DNA of 36,011 nt from a bacterium (GTDB lineage: Bacteria > Sysuimicrobiota > Sysuimicrobiia > Sysuimicrobiales > Humicultoraceae): assembly GCA_030018905.1 (NCBI GenBank), contig JASEHJ010000007.1, forward strand, positions 1 to 36,011, in the 5' to 3' direction. The position numbers and the translations under genes were made by a program. How positions within the stretch are numbered: position 1 is the first letter of the stretch; each line of letters begins with the position of its first letter. Shown here in pieces: positions 7,561 to 16,566 of the stretch. The notes under the pieces were generated by a model that was not told the DNA's origin, did not search any database, and saw only the letters and a program-made list of their open reading frames with translations.

Positions 7561-9147
7561 TTGAGACTCCCAACGAGCGAAGAGATGGCCACCCTCGACC
7601 GACGGGCGGCAGAGGAATTTGGTGTGCCCACGCTGCTCCTCATGGAGGCGGCGGGCCGCGCCGTGGCCCAGGCGGCCGCACGGTTGACTGGAAGCGGGGG
7701 CACGAGGACCGTCGTGGTCGCGGGGAAGGGCAACAACGGTGGTGATGGGTTGGTCGCCGCCAGGGTTCTGCAGGCGGCCGGGTGGCGAATCCTGGTGGTA
7801 CTGCTCGCCCGTGATGCCGAGGTCAGCGGCGACGCCGCGGTGAACCTCCAGGCCGCGCGCCGGGCCGGGGTGGAGATCACCAACCTCGACAGTACTGCGA
7901 TGCCCGGGCTGCGGGGGGTGCTGGCGAGCGCGGACTTGGTTGTTGACGGTCTTTTCGGGACCGGGTTTCGCGGCCCGGTGATCGGTCTCGCCGCCAAGAC
8001 GATCGAGGCCATCAACGCCTGCGGCAGGCCGGTTCTGGCAATAGACATCCCTTCCGGGGTGAACGGCGACACAGGCGCCGTGGACGGTCACGCCGTGCGC
8101 GCCACCGCAACCGTCACGATGGGACTCCCCAAGACAGGGCTTGTCCTTGTTCCAGGCGCCGTCCACGCGGGACGCATCTGGGTGGCCGACGTAGGTCATC
8201 CGCACCGCCTGATCAACGATCCCGGGATCCTCACCGCCCTGGTCACCCGCGACATGGTGGATGCGGCGATTCCCGTCCGACGCCTCGACGCGCACAAAGG
8301 TGACGCCGGGCGGGTCCTGGTGGTCGCCGGCTCTATCGGGCACAGCGGCGCCGCGGTCCTGACGGTACTCGGGGCGCTGAGGGCAGGCGCCGGACTTGTG
8401 ACGCTGGGCGTGCCAGGCGCCATCTACCCGATTGTCGGCCCGGCGGTCATCGAGGGGATGCCGCTGCCGCTTCCCGACTGCGACGGCGCGCTGGCGGCCG
8501 AGGCTGCGGGCCAGGTCCTCGATCTGGCGGGTTCGGCCGATGTCGTGGCGTGCGGGCCGGGCATCTCGCGACTCCCCGGGCCGGCGGCCGTTGTGCAACG
8601 CCTGAACGCGGAATGTCCTCTTCCGTTGGTCCTGGATGCCGACGCCCTGACCATCCTGGCGGGCAACCAGGGGGAGCTGCCCGCGGGCAGGGCCGCGCGC
8701 ATCCTTACACCGCATCCCGGCGAGCTGGCGCGGTTGCTGCAGTGCACCGTGGACGAGATCCAGCGACACCGGCTGCAGGCGGCGCGCGCGGCAGCCGGAC
8801 GATACAGGGCGGTGGTCGTCCTGAAGGGAGCCCGCACCGTCGTCGCCGATCCCTCTGGGACCGCGTTCGTGATTCCGACCGGCAATCCGTCCATGGCCGC
8901 AGGGGGCATGGGCGATGTGCTCTGCGGGGTAATCGCAGCGCTGGTGGGTCAGGGCCTGCCGGCCACTGCCGCGGCCTGGGCAGGGTCGTACCTGCACGGC
9001 CTGGCCGGCGACCGGGCCGCGGCCTGCCGGGGCCCGGTGGGAGTGCTGGCGCGTGAGGTGGCGGACGGACTGCCCGGCTCGCTTGCAGCCGTTCGTTCAG
9101 GGGCGGTAGCCGAACTGGTTGCTCCGCTGGCGCTGGCCGGTCAGTGA
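7561..9147 (+). CDS. nnrD: Bifunctional NAD(P)H-hydrate epimerase / ADP-dependent NAD(P)H-hydrate dehydratase
   Basis: This 528-residue fusion repairs hydrated NADH and NADPH. The N-terminal YjeF_N epimerase domain (about 1-210) shows GKGNNGGDG (NNGGDG at 58-63), DGLFGTGFRG and IDIPSGVNGDTG. The C-terminal ribokinase-like dehydratase (about 230-520) shows GRVLVVAGS, DADALTIL, LTPHPGELARLL, VLKGARTVV and GGMGDVL with the catalytic Asp452. The TTG start at 7561 is supported by GGAGG seven bases upstream and by the typical beginning 'MRLPTSEEM'. It overlaps alr by four bases (GTGA), a common neighbour pair near acpS in many bacteria. Confidence 0.95.
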   Translation: MRLPTSEEMATLDRRAAEEFGVPTLLLMEAAGRAVAQAAARLTGSGGTRTVVVAGKGNNGGDGLVAARVLQAAGWRILVVLLARDAEVSGDAAVNLQAARRAGVEITNLDSTAMPGLRGVLASADLVVDGLFGTGFRGPVIGLAAKTIEAINACGRPVLAIDIPSGVNGDTGAVDGHAVRATATVTMGLPKTGLVLVPGAVHAGRIWVADVGHPHRLINDPGILTALVTRDMVDAAIPVRRLDAHKGDAGRVLVVAGSIGHSGAAVLTVLGALRAGAGLVTLGVPGAIYPIVGPAVIEGMPLPLPDCDGALAAEAAGQVLDLAGSADVVACGPGISRLPGPAAVVQRLNAECPLPLVLDADALTILAGNQGELPAGRAARILTPHPGELARLLQCTVDEIQRHRLQAARAAAGRYRAVVVLKGARTVVADPSGTAFVIPTGNPSMAAGGMGDVLCGVIAALVGQGLPATAAAWAGSYLHGLAGDRAAACRGPVGVLAREVADGLPGSLAAVRSGAVAELVAPLALAGQ

Positions 9148-10298
9148 ACGAGCTGGACTCTGCCCTCTCACGGGCACGGTCGCGAACTTGGGCCTCGGTT
9201 GACCTCGACGCCGTGGCGCACAACGTGCGCGCAATCCGCTCTCTGCTCCCGGAGAAGACCGCGTTCATGGCGGTACTCAAAGCGAACGCATACGGCCACG
9301 GGCTCGTCCCGGTTGCCGAGGCCGCGCTCGCAGCCGGTGCGTCTTGGTTGGGTGTGATGACTCCCGGCGAGGCGGCGGAGCTGCTCGCCGCCGGCGTGCG
9401 CGCCCATACCCTGATCCTCGGACCGGTCTCGGCCGGCTGGTTGCCGCGCTTCGCGGACTCTGAGTGCAGGCTGACGGTGGGCAGCGTTTCTGCCCTGGAG
9501 GCCGTGCAGTCGCTCGATGGGAAGGCCAGGTTCCGAGTCCACATCAAGATGGACACCGGCATGACCCGGATGGGCGTCACCGTGGAGGAACTGGCAGGGC
9601 TGCTCGGCCGCGTGGATCCCTCGAAGGTGGAGGTGGAAGGCATCCTTACGCACATGGCCTGTGCCAATGCGCCCGATCCCGCGCCGACCCGAGCGCAGCT
9701 CGCCGCCTTCGAGCGGGCGGTTGCGCTCGTCCGGGAGCGGTTCCCTTTGGCGATCGCGCACGCGGCGGCCAGCGCGGCCACCCTAGCATTTCCCGAGGCC
9801 CATCTGGACATGGTGCGCATCGGCATCTCCCTCTACGGCATTGCGCCAGCCCCGCACCTGACCGTTCCTGCGCTGCGGCCCGCCATGACGCTCTCTTCGC
9901 GCGTGACCCGTACGCAGCGCGTTCCAGAGGGGACCCCGGTGTCCTACTGCGGCACCTACCGGACCCCTCAGGCCGCTACGATCGCCACGGTAGGGTTGGG
10001 CTTCGCCGACGGTTACCCGCGCCTGCTGGGCAACGTAGGTCAAATGCTCGTGGGTGGCCGGCGCCTGCCGGTGGCCGGCCGCGTGTGCATGGACTACACG
10101 ATGCTGGACGCGGGCGACGCGCCGGTTGGGGAGGGCGATGAGGTAATTGTCTTCGGCCCGGGGCTGCCGGTGGATGAGGTTTCCGCTGCCGCGGGCACCA
10201 TCCCCCACGAGCTGTTCTGCCGCGTGGGCCGCCGCGTGCCGCGCGTCTACCTACGCGACGGCCATCCGGTGTCGGTGGCCGGTGTGGAGGCGGAATGA
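9144..10298 (+). CDS. alr: Alanine racemase
   Basis: Alr is a PLP enzyme that converts L-alanine to D-alanine for peptidoglycan. The 384-residue protein has the PLP-lysine motif AVLKANAYGHG (Lys46), the barrel segment HIKMDTGMTRMG, 'MVRIGISLYGI', and the second catalytic residue Tyr268 in VSYCGTY. The C-terminal domain contains VCMDYTMLD and the ending 'PHELFCRVGRRVPRVY'. The GTG start overlaps the stop of nnrD, and its stop overlaps the pheA start, so three genes in a row are translationally coupled. Confidence 0.97.
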   Translation: MNELDSALSRARSRTWASVDLDAVAHNVRAIRSLLPEKTAFMAVLKANAYGHGLVPVAEAALAAGASWLGVMTPGEAAELLAAGVRAHTLILGPVSAGWLPRFADSECRLTVGSVSALEAVQSLDGKARFRVHIKMDTGMTRMGVTVEELAGLLGRVDPSKVEVEGILTHMACANAPDPAPTRAQLAAFERAVALVRERFPLAIAHAAASAATLAFPEAHLDMVRIGISLYGIAPAPHLTVPALRPAMTLSSRVTRTQRVPEGTPVSYCGTYRTPQAATIATVGLGFADGYPRLLGNVGQMLVGGRRLPVAGRVCMDYTMLDAGDAPVGEGDEVIVFGPGLPVDEVSAAAGTIPHELFCRVGRRVPRVYLRDGHPVSVAGVEAE

Positions 10299-11110
10299 TG
10301 CGCGTGGCGTTCCAGGGGGAGCGCGGCGCCTACAGCGAGGCGGCGGCGATCGCCCATTTCGGGCCGCTGGAGCCCCTGCCCTGCCGGACGCTCGCCGCGG
10401 TTTTCGACGCGGTGGAGCGCGGCACGGCGGTTCGGGGAATGGTACCTGTCGAGAACTCCCAGGCAGGCAGCATAAACGATACCTACGACCTGCTGGTGCG
10501 GCGTCCCCTGCACATCGTGGGCGAGCACAACCAGCGGATAGAGCACTGCCTGCTGGCCCTGCCCGGCGAGACGCTGGACTCGATCCGCACCATACTCTCG
10601 CACCCGCAGGCGCTGGCCCAGTGCGACGCGTTCCTGGCGCGTGGTGGGTGGGAGACCGTGGCCACCTACGACACGGCGGGGAGCGCGCAGATCGTGGCCG
10701 TGGATCGGCGCACCGGCGTGGCCGCGATCGCCAGCCGGCACGCGGCCGAGATCTACGGCCTGATGGTGCTGGCCGAGGGCATCGAGACCAGCCCCGTCAA
10801 CTTCACAAGGTTCCTGGCGCTCTCGCTTACCCCGACGCCTCCCGGCGACCGCGCCAAGACGTCGGTCGTGTTCTCCACGGCCAATGTGCCCGGCGCGCTC
10901 TATCGTGCGCTGGGGGCGTTTGCGGAGCGCGGCATCAACCTGACGAAACTCGAGTCGCGGCCCCGGCGTGACCGCCCATGGGAGTACCTGTTCTACGTGG
11001 ACATCGAGACGCACCGTGATTCGCCCGAGGGCCGCGCCGCGCTGGACGACCTGGCCCGCGTATCCGCGTTCCTCCGCGTGCTGGGGTCCTACCCAAAGGC
11101 GGAGGGGTGA
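10295..11110 (+). CDS. pheA: Prephenate dehydratase
   Basis: This enzyme converts prephenate to phenylpyruvate in phenylalanine synthesis. It is a monofunctional form of 271 aa: there is no chorismate mutase domain in front. The catalytic domain starts 'RVAFQGERGAYSEAAA' and contains VPVENSQAGSIN and the TRF motif (171-173, in NFTRF). A C-terminal ACT domain follows, with PGALYRALGAFAERGINL and the ESRP loop that binds phenylalanine for feedback inhibition. Two consecutive ATG codons occur at the start; the first overlaps the alr stop. Its own stop overlaps the next gene (GTGA). Confidence 0.96.
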   Translation: MMRVAFQGERGAYSEAAAIAHFGPLEPLPCRTLAAVFDAVERGTAVRGMVPVENSQAGSINDTYDLLVRRPLHIVGEHNQRIEHCLLALPGETLDSIRTILSHPQALAQCDAFLARGGWETVATYDTAGSAQIVAVDRRTGVAAIASRHAAEIYGLMVLAEGIETSPVNFTRFLALSLTPTPPGDRAKTSVVFSTANVPGALYRALGAFAERGINLTKLESRPRRDRPWEYLFYVDIETHRDSPEGRAALDDLARVSAFLRVLGSYPKAEG

Positions 11111-12795
11111 ATACCGTCTGGCCTCGTGTAGCGCCCGCCGGAGACCTCGGGCTCCTTGTGGAGTTTGCCCCTGACCTCTCGCCGAAGGCGATCGCACGGG
11201 TCCATGGCGCCCGCCGCCTTCTGGAAGATCTGCCCGGCGTGGTCGAGACGGTCCCAGGGCTTCGGTCGGTGCTGGTGGCGTACGATCCGTCGGCGGTTTC
11301 CTTCGACGAGATCGCCGGGCGCGCCGAAGCCGTTGCCCGGGCGGCACAGCCGGTGCCTGCCGCGGAAGGGGTCCTGGTGGAGATCCCGGTCGTCTACGGC
11401 GGCACCGCAGGGCCGGACCTGGAGGCGGCTGCGCTGGCCTGCGGGGTCAGGCAGTCCGAGGTCATCGAGATACACAGCGGGACAGAATACCTGGTCTACA
11501 TGCTCGGGTTCGCGCCCGGCTTCCCGTATCTGGGCTTGCTGGCGCCGCAACTGCGCCTGCCGCGCCGCCCCACACCCCGCGTCCGTGTGCCGGCCGGGAG
11601 CGTGGCCGTTGCCGACGCGTTCAGCGGCATCTACCCCCAGGAGACCGCGGGCGGCTGGCACCTCCTGGGGCGTACCCCGTTGCGCCTGTTCGATCCCAGC
11701 AGGGCTCGGCCGTGCCTGCTGCAGCCGGGCGATCGGGTGCGGTTCGTGCCGATCCCCAACGGTTCCGCAGCATGGGAGGCGGCCGAACCGGACGCGAAAT
11801 CCAGCGGGGTGACGCCCATCCGCGCGTTCGGGCGCCCGGTCTTCGAGGTGCTCGAGCCCGGGCTGATGACGACCGTGCAGGACCGCGGCAGGATGGGGTG
11901 GCGGAGGTTTGGAGTTCCCTCGTCCGGGGCTCTGGACCGCCCAGCGTTGGACGCGGTCAACGGCGTGTTGGGCAATCTGCCGGGCGCCGCAGCTCTTGAG
12001 TTGACGTTTCCCGGTCCGAGGCTGCGCGTTCTCTCCGAGGCTGAGGTCGCCGTTGCCGGCGCCGACATCACCGCTCTGGTCAACCGGACCGCGCTTGACC
12101 CTGGGGAGCCGGTTAGGGTGCATCCCGGCGATCTGCTGGAGTTCGAACCGCCGCGCCAGGGCCAGTGGCTCTACCTGGGGGTGGCCGGCGGAGTGGAGGT
12201 GCCTCCGCTGCTGGGCAGTCGTTCCGCCTACGCCAGGGGCGGGCCGCTGGGACGCGCGCTCAGGGCAGGAGATGTTCTCGGGCTGGGAGAAATTAGCAGC
12301 GCCCGGCGCAGGACCCGGCGGCCCGGCGATTCCTTGATAACAAGGAATGGTCCGGTCCGGGTAGTTCTTGGTCCCCAGGCCGGTACCTTCACGGCCGAGG
12401 CGCTAGCGGCCTTCCTGGGCCGGGCGTACAAGGCCACAGCGCAGCGCGACCGCAGCGGTACGCGGCTGGCAGGTTCGATCCTGGGACACCAGGGCAGCGC
12501 CGAGATAATGTCCGATGGTCTTCTTCCGGGCGCCATCCAGGTTCCAGCGGACGGCCAGCCGCTGGTGGTCCTCGCAGACGGGCCGACGACGGGCGGGTAT
12601 CCGAAGATAGCCTGGGTGATCGCACCCGATCTGTGCCGCGTCGCTCAGGCCGGGCCAGGAGCCGAGCTTCGCTTCGAGGCTGTTACTGTTGAGGCGGCCC
12701 ACGCCGTGATCAGAGAGCACGCTGGGTGGCGTGCCGCACGTTGTAGCCAGATAGGAAGGGGGACCCAGTGCAGCTCGGACGCCTGCCACGCATAA
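11107..12795 (+). CDS. Fused 5-oxoprolinase subunits B and C (KipI-KipA / PxpB-PxpC)
   Basis: A single 562-residue chain joins two normally separate proteins. Residues about 1-215 are KipI/PxpB, shown by 'YMLGFAPGFPYLGLL' and the end 'LLQPGDRVRFVPI'. Residues about 235-545 are KipA/PxpC, shown by 'PGLMTTVQDRGRMGWRRFGV', the segment GALDRPALDAVNGVLGN, and 'DGPTTGGYPKIAWVI'. With PxpA the complex hydrolyses 5-oxoproline using ATP; no pxpA is in this window. Some related fused proteins are urea-amidolyase or allophanate-hydrolase-like, so the substrate is inferred. The start GTG overlaps the pheA stop; the last 28 bases overlap the next gene. Confidence 0.88.
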   Translation: MNTVWPRVAPAGDLGLLVEFAPDLSPKAIARVHGARRLLEDLPGVVETVPGLRSVLVAYDPSAVSFDEIAGRAEAVARAAQPVPAAEGVLVEIPVVYGGTAGPDLEAAALACGVRQSEVIEIHSGTEYLVYMLGFAPGFPYLGLLAPQLRLPRRPTPRVRVPAGSVAVADAFSGIYPQETAGGWHLLGRTPLRLFDPSRARPCLLQPGDRVRFVPIPNGSAAWEAAEPDAKSSGVTPIRAFGRPVFEVLEPGLMTTVQDRGRMGWRRFGVPSSGALDRPALDAVNGVLGNLPGAAALELTFPGPRLRVLSEAEVAVAGADITALVNRTALDPGEPVRVHPGDLLEFEPPRQGQWLYLGVAGGVEVPPLLGSRSAYARGGPLGRALRAGDVLGLGEISSARRRTRRPGDSLITRNGPVRVVLGPQAGTFTAEALAAFLGRAYKATAQRDRSGTRLAGSILGHQGSAEIMSDGLLPGAIQVPADGQPLVVLADGPTTGGYPKIAWVIAPDLCRVAQAGPGAELRFEAVTVEAAHAVIREHAGWRAARCSQIGRGTQCSSDACHA

Positions 12796-13760
12796 AGCTG
12801 ACCTCACTACCCACGCCCCTGGAGGAAGCGCCGTCGCTCTCGGCCTACCTGGGGGGGCCGCGTATCCTGTTCAAGCGCGACGACATCACCGGGCTGGCAT
12901 TCGGCGGAAACAAGGCCCGAAAGGCCGAGTACCTGATGGGCGAGGCGGTGGACCGTGGCTGCGACGTGGTGATCACCGTGGGCGCGGTGCAGTCGAACCA
13001 CGCCCGGGCCATCGCGGCCGCCGCACGCCGCCTGGGGCTAGACGCGATCGTGGTGCTGAGCGGCGAGGAGCCGCCGGAGCGGCAGGGCAACCTGCTGCTT
13101 GACATGATCCTCGGGGCAGACGTACGAATCATCAACACCGATGACAACTACGTCCTCATGGGAGTGGTGGAAGACATCGCGCGCGATCTTCGTAGGCAGG
13201 GACGCACTCCCTACGTCATTCCACTCGGGGGCTCGACCCCGCTGGGTGCGGCGGCGTTTGCCAACGCCGGGCTCGAGCTGCTGGAGCAGCTCAACGGCCG
13301 GGGGATCCGCGCCGATGCCATCGTGCACGCCAGCGGCTCGGGCGGGACACAGGCCGGACTCTACACCGCGATGAAGGTCACGCAGTCCGGGATACGCGTG
13401 CAGGGCATCAGCGTCGGGCCGACACGGGAGGTCGTTACCGGCCGTGTCCGCGGCCTGGCCGAGGAACTGGTCAAGCTCCTACGCCTCGACTGGAGGCCCC
13501 ACCCAGACGACATCGTGGTGACGGACGAATACGTGGGCGAGCGGTACGCGGCACCCACACCCGCGTGCCTCGACGCGATCCGCCTGGTGGCCAGGACCGA
13601 GGGGATACTGCTGGACCCGGTCTACACGGGCAAGGCCATGGCAGGGCTTATTGACATGGTCCGGCGCGGGCAGTTCGGCCCGGACCAGACCGTTGTGTTC
13701 TGGCACACCGGCGGCCAGCCCGCGCTCTTCGCGTACGCCGGGTGGCTCGCCGAGGGATAG
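12768..13760 (+). CDS. D-cysteine desulfhydrase / ACC deaminase family PLP enzyme
   Basis: A 330-residue fold-type II PLP enzyme. Lys49 in FGGNKARK should carry PLP, and GAVQSNHAR (Ser76, Asn77, His78) is the neighbouring catalytic loop. The C-terminal 'PVYTGKAMAGLIDMVRRGQF' and WHTGGQPALF are also typical. The family splits D-cysteine to pyruvate, sulfide and ammonia, or opens 1-aminocyclopropane-1-carboxylate. From the sequence I favour D-cysteine desulfhydrase but cannot exclude other D-amino-acid substrates. The GTG start has a strong AGGAAGGGGGA ribosome binding site, which supports it despite the 28-base overlap with the gene before. Confidence 0.88.
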   Translation: MQLGRLPRIKLTSLPTPLEEAPSLSAYLGGPRILFKRDDITGLAFGGNKARKAEYLMGEAVDRGCDVVITVGAVQSNHARAIAAAARRLGLDAIVVLSGEEPPERQGNLLLDMILGADVRIINTDDNYVLMGVVEDIARDLRRQGRTPYVIPLGGSTPLGAAAFANAGLELLEQLNGRGIRADAIVHASGSGGTQAGLYTAMKVTQSGIRVQGISVGPTREVVTGRVRGLAEELVKLLRLDWRPHPDDIVVTDEYVGERYAAPTPACLDAIRLVARTEGILLDPVYTGKAMAGLIDMVRRGQFGPDQTVVFWHTGGQPALFAYAGWLAEG

Positions 13761-13772
13761 GGGGGAACTCGG

Positions 13773-14501
13773 CTGTCAGGCAGGGCCGCGCCCGTTGTCC
13801 TCGCCGTGGCGTTTGTGGCCGCCGCCCTCGCGGCGCTGCCGGCGGCTGCTGACGAGGCGCTGCTTCGCCGCGCGTTCGGCGCGTTTCTCCAGTCCGCGGA
13901 AGAGTTGCGGATCGAGGCGATTCCTGACCTGTACGACGGAGGGTACGCCCGCATCACCGCGGTCGGCCGGCGCCTTCTATTGAACGAGGGCCTGCGAGTT
14001 GACGAGGCTATGATCCGGCTGGTTGGCGTGAGCCTCGATACCGCCGCACTCCGCTCCGGCACGCTGAAGGTCCTGGACTTCCGCGACAGCGCCTTTCAGG
14101 TTCGGGTGCTGTTGCGTAGCCTCCAGGACTACTTCAACGCCGGCAACGCTTTCGACGACATCCGACTGTGGGCAGAGGACGGCTATCTGCTGGGCTCCGG
14201 AACGGTGCTGTTCCGCGGCCAGCCGACGAGGCTGCGCATGAAGGGGTTCTTTGCGGTGTCCGGCACCACAGAGGTCTTCTTCTACTTCGACACGCTCCAT
14301 GCCGGCGCGTTGCCGGTGCCCTCGGCCGCCATCCGTGACCTCGAACGCCAGTTGAATCCGGTAATGCACCAGCGCCTCTGGCCGGTGACCTTCAAGATCC
14401 GCTCGGTCAGGCTGGACGCGCAATCACTGATTATCAGCAGCCAGGGTGAAGGCGCGGGTCCGGGGTACGGAGGAGGCCAGCAGCCGGTCTATGCACCCTG
14501 A
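13773..14501 (+). CDS. Secreted or membrane-anchored DUF2993 (LmeA-like) protein
   Basis: After an N-terminal signal peptide (hydrophobic core VVLAVAFVAAALAALPAAA), the remaining about 215 residues look like the DUF2993 fold. Features are 'GVSLDTAALRSGTLKVL', ALPVPSAAIRDLERQLNP and the ending 'FKIRSVRLDAQSLIISSQG', then a Gly/Gln-rich tail. Members bind phospholipid or lie at the cell envelope (LmeA in mycobacteria). No ATG fits the start. A CTG at 13773 has GGGGG seven bases upstream and gives a complete signal peptide with an Arg in the n-region; a GTG at 13806 would cut it short. Function in this organism is unknown. Confidence 0.72.
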   Translation: MSGRAAPVVLAVAFVAAALAALPAAADEALLRRAFGAFLQSAEELRIEAIPDLYDGGYARITAVGRRLLLNEGLRVDEAMIRLVGVSLDTAALRSGTLKVLDFRDSAFQVRVLLRSLQDYFNAGNAFDDIRLWAEDGYLLGSGTVLFRGQPTRLRMKGFFAVSGTTEVFFYFDTLHAGALPVPSAAIRDLERQLNPVMHQRLWPVTFKIRSVRLDAQSLIISSQGEGAGPGYGGGQQPVYAP

Positions 14502-15189
14502 GAGCAGGTTACCCCTTATACTGGTAACGACGAAGCAGGGGAGCGTTCCTCACCGGTACGTGGATGCGGTGCGTCTCGCCGGTGGGGATCCCATCGTGGT
14601 CGGTCCCGGCGATCCGCTTCCCGGGGCGTTCGACGGGCTTCTGCTCTCCGGCGGCGAGGACGTGCACCCGAGGCACTATGGACAGGAGATCGCCGCTCCT
14701 GTGCAGGAGACGCTGAAGATTGATGAGGCGCGCGACCTGATGGAACTGGACCTGGCGCATGCCGCGCTCCGGGCCGACCTGCCCGTGCTCTGCATCTGCC
14801 GGGGCGCGCAGTTGATGAACGTAGCAGCCGGCGGCACGCTGTGGCAGGATCTTTCCCTGGCAGGGATTCCGTCCTCAGCGCACTACCAGAGCGGCGGGGA
14901 CTTTTGGGAGACATCTCACGAGGTTGTCGTGGAGCCCGGAAGCCGGCTGGCCGCAATCCTGGGCGCGGGTCCCCTGCCTGTGAACTCCTATCACCATCAG
15001 GCGGTCGCGGAGGCCGCATCCGGGTTTGCGATCACATCCCGCGCCCCCGACGGCACGATCGAGAGCCTGGAGGGCCGGCGGCACCGATGGGTGATGGCGA
15101 TCCAGTGGCATCCCGAGCGTCTTGTGCGGCATCACCCGGTTCAACTGAGGCTCTTTACCCGGTTTGTGGAGGAGGCCCGTCGCTCATGA
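14491..15189 (+). CDS. Class I glutamine amidotransferase, gamma-glutamyl-GABA hydrolase (PuuD/C26) family
   Basis: A 232-residue peptidase C26 protein. The nucleophile is Cys103 in ICRGAQLMN, and the partner His-Glu lies in IQWHPE near residue 210. LLLSGGEDVHP and the family-typical YQSGG and VNSYHHQAV are also visible. Homologues hydrolyse gamma-glutamyl-GABA in putrescine breakdown or similar gamma-glutamyl compounds; no other putrescine genes are near, so the substrate is open. I chose ATG 14491, which overlaps the preceding gene by 11 bases. A GTG at 14446 would add 15 poorly conserved residues. Its stop overlaps the next start (ATGA). Confidence 0.85.
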   Translation: MHPESRLPLILVTTKQGSVPHRYVDAVRLAGGDPIVVGPGDPLPGAFDGLLLSGGEDVHPRHYGQEIAAPVQETLKIDEARDLMELDLAHAALRADLPVLCICRGAQLMNVAAGGTLWQDLSLAGIPSSAHYQSGGDFWETSHEVVVEPGSRLAAILGAGPLPVNSYHHQAVAEAASGFAITSRAPDGTIESLEGRRHRWVMAIQWHPERLVRHHPVQLRLFTRFVEEARRS

Positions 15190-16535
15190 TGCGCCCGCGG
15201 TTGACCATCTTCGTCATGCTCGCTGCGATCCTGGCGGCGTCCGTGGCTGCGGGCGCGGTGCCTGCGGAGGGCGCGGTGCCGGTGGCGGTTGAGGGCGGCA
15301 CCGAGGCGCACCGCATCATCGTGGACGGCGTTATCGGGCCGGCCACGGCGCGGTTCATCCTGCGCGTGGTGCGCGATGCCGACCCCGCGCGCGTCGAGGC
15401 TCTGGTCATCCAGATGGACACCCCAGGCGGTCTCATGCGCTCCATGGACGAGATCACCAAGTCCATCCTGAACGCCAGGGTGCCGGTGGTCGTCTACATA
15501 GCGCCCCACGGCGCGCGGGCGGCTTCTGCAGGGGTGTTCATCACGTACGCGGCGCACCTCGCGGCCATGGCCCCGGCCACCCACATCGGCGCCGCAACCC
15601 CCGTGGCCGTCGGGACCGGCGAGGGTAAGGAACCGGACAAGGCCATGATGGAGAAGGTCACCAACGACGCGGTGGCCAACCTGCGAGCCATGGCACGGCG
15701 CCGGGGCCGCAACGCCGAATGGGCGGAGAAGGCGGTACGGCAGGCGGTTTCCATCACCGATGAGGAGGCCGTGGCGGAGCGGGTAGTGGATCTGGTGGCT
15801 TCGGACGTACACGACCTGCTGCGCAAGATCGACGGCCGGACCGTCGAGACCGACCTCGGTCCGAAGAAGCTGCGCACCGCGGGGGCCCGCATCGTGGATC
15901 ACAGGATGGACCTGACCGAGCGGTTCCTGTTCACGCTCAGCGACCCCAACGTGGGCTTCATCCTGATGAACATCGGGATCCTGGGCGTCATGGTCGAGCT
16001 CTACAACCCGGGGGCGATACTGCCCGGGGTGGTGGGAGGCATCGCGCTGATCCTGGGCTTGGCCTCGTTTGCCATCGTGCAGGTGAACGTCGCCGGTCTG
16101 GCGCTGATCGCGTTCGCCATACTGCTCTTCATCGCCGACCTTAAGGTGCCGGGACACGGCGTGCTGACCGCCGGCGGCGTCATCGCCTTCGTCATCGGCG
16201 CGGTCCTGCTCACCGAGCATCAGGCGCCGTTCCTGCAGATCTCGCTGCGGCTGATTCTGACCGTCGCCGCGCTGCTGGCCACGTTCTTCCTGTTCGCCGT
16301 GGGCGCGGGGATCCGCGCGCAGCGATCGAGGCCGCGCAGCGGCCAGGAGACCCTGGTCAATGCCATAGGCGTAGCCCGATCGCGGCTGGATCCCGAGGGC
16401 CAGGTTTACGTGCAGGGCGAGATGTGGAGCGCGGTGTCCGTCGCGGGTCCCATTGAGGACGGCCAGCGGGTGCGCGTGATCGAGCTGGATGGCCTGCGCG
16501 TGCGCGTCAAGCCCGAGCTCGATCCTCCGGGATAA
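15186..16535 (+). CDS. NfeD-type membrane serine protease (ClpP class)
   Basis: A 449-residue membrane protein of the long NfeD (PH1510-like) type. It has a signal peptide (about residues 5-25), then a ClpP/SppA-fold protease domain with QMDTPGG and the catalytic Ser114 in ARAASAGVFI. A Lys in the EKVTNDAV region is the probable partner of the Ser-Lys dyad. Four or five membrane helices lie between about 245 and 375, and a C-terminal OB-fold follows (AIGVARSRLDPEGQVYV ... GLRVRVKP). Homologues cleave hydrophobic, stomatin-type partners. No stomatin/SPFH gene follows here, which is unusual for the pair. Confidence 0.9.
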   Translation: MMRPRLTIFVMLAAILAASVAAGAVPAEGAVPVAVEGGTEAHRIIVDGVIGPATARFILRVVRDADPARVEALVIQMDTPGGLMRSMDEITKSILNARVPVVVYIAPHGARAASAGVFITYAAHLAAMAPATHIGAATPVAVGTGEGKEPDKAMMEKVTNDAVANLRAMARRRGRNAEWAEKAVRQAVSITDEEAVAERVVDLVASDVHDLLRKIDGRTVETDLGPKKLRTAGARIVDHRMDLTERFLFTLSDPNVGFILMNIGILGVMVELYNPGAILPGVVGGIALILGLASFAIVQVNVAGLALIAFAILLFIADLKVPGHGVLTAGGVIAFVIGAVLLTEHQAPFLQISLRLILTVAALLATFFLFAVGAGIRAQRSRPRSGQETLVNAIGVARSRLDPEGQVYVQGEMWSAVSVAGPIEDGQRVRVIELDGLRVRVKPELDPPG

Positions 16536-16566
16536 CGCCGCGCCTGCTCCGGCAGACCCTGGTTCC

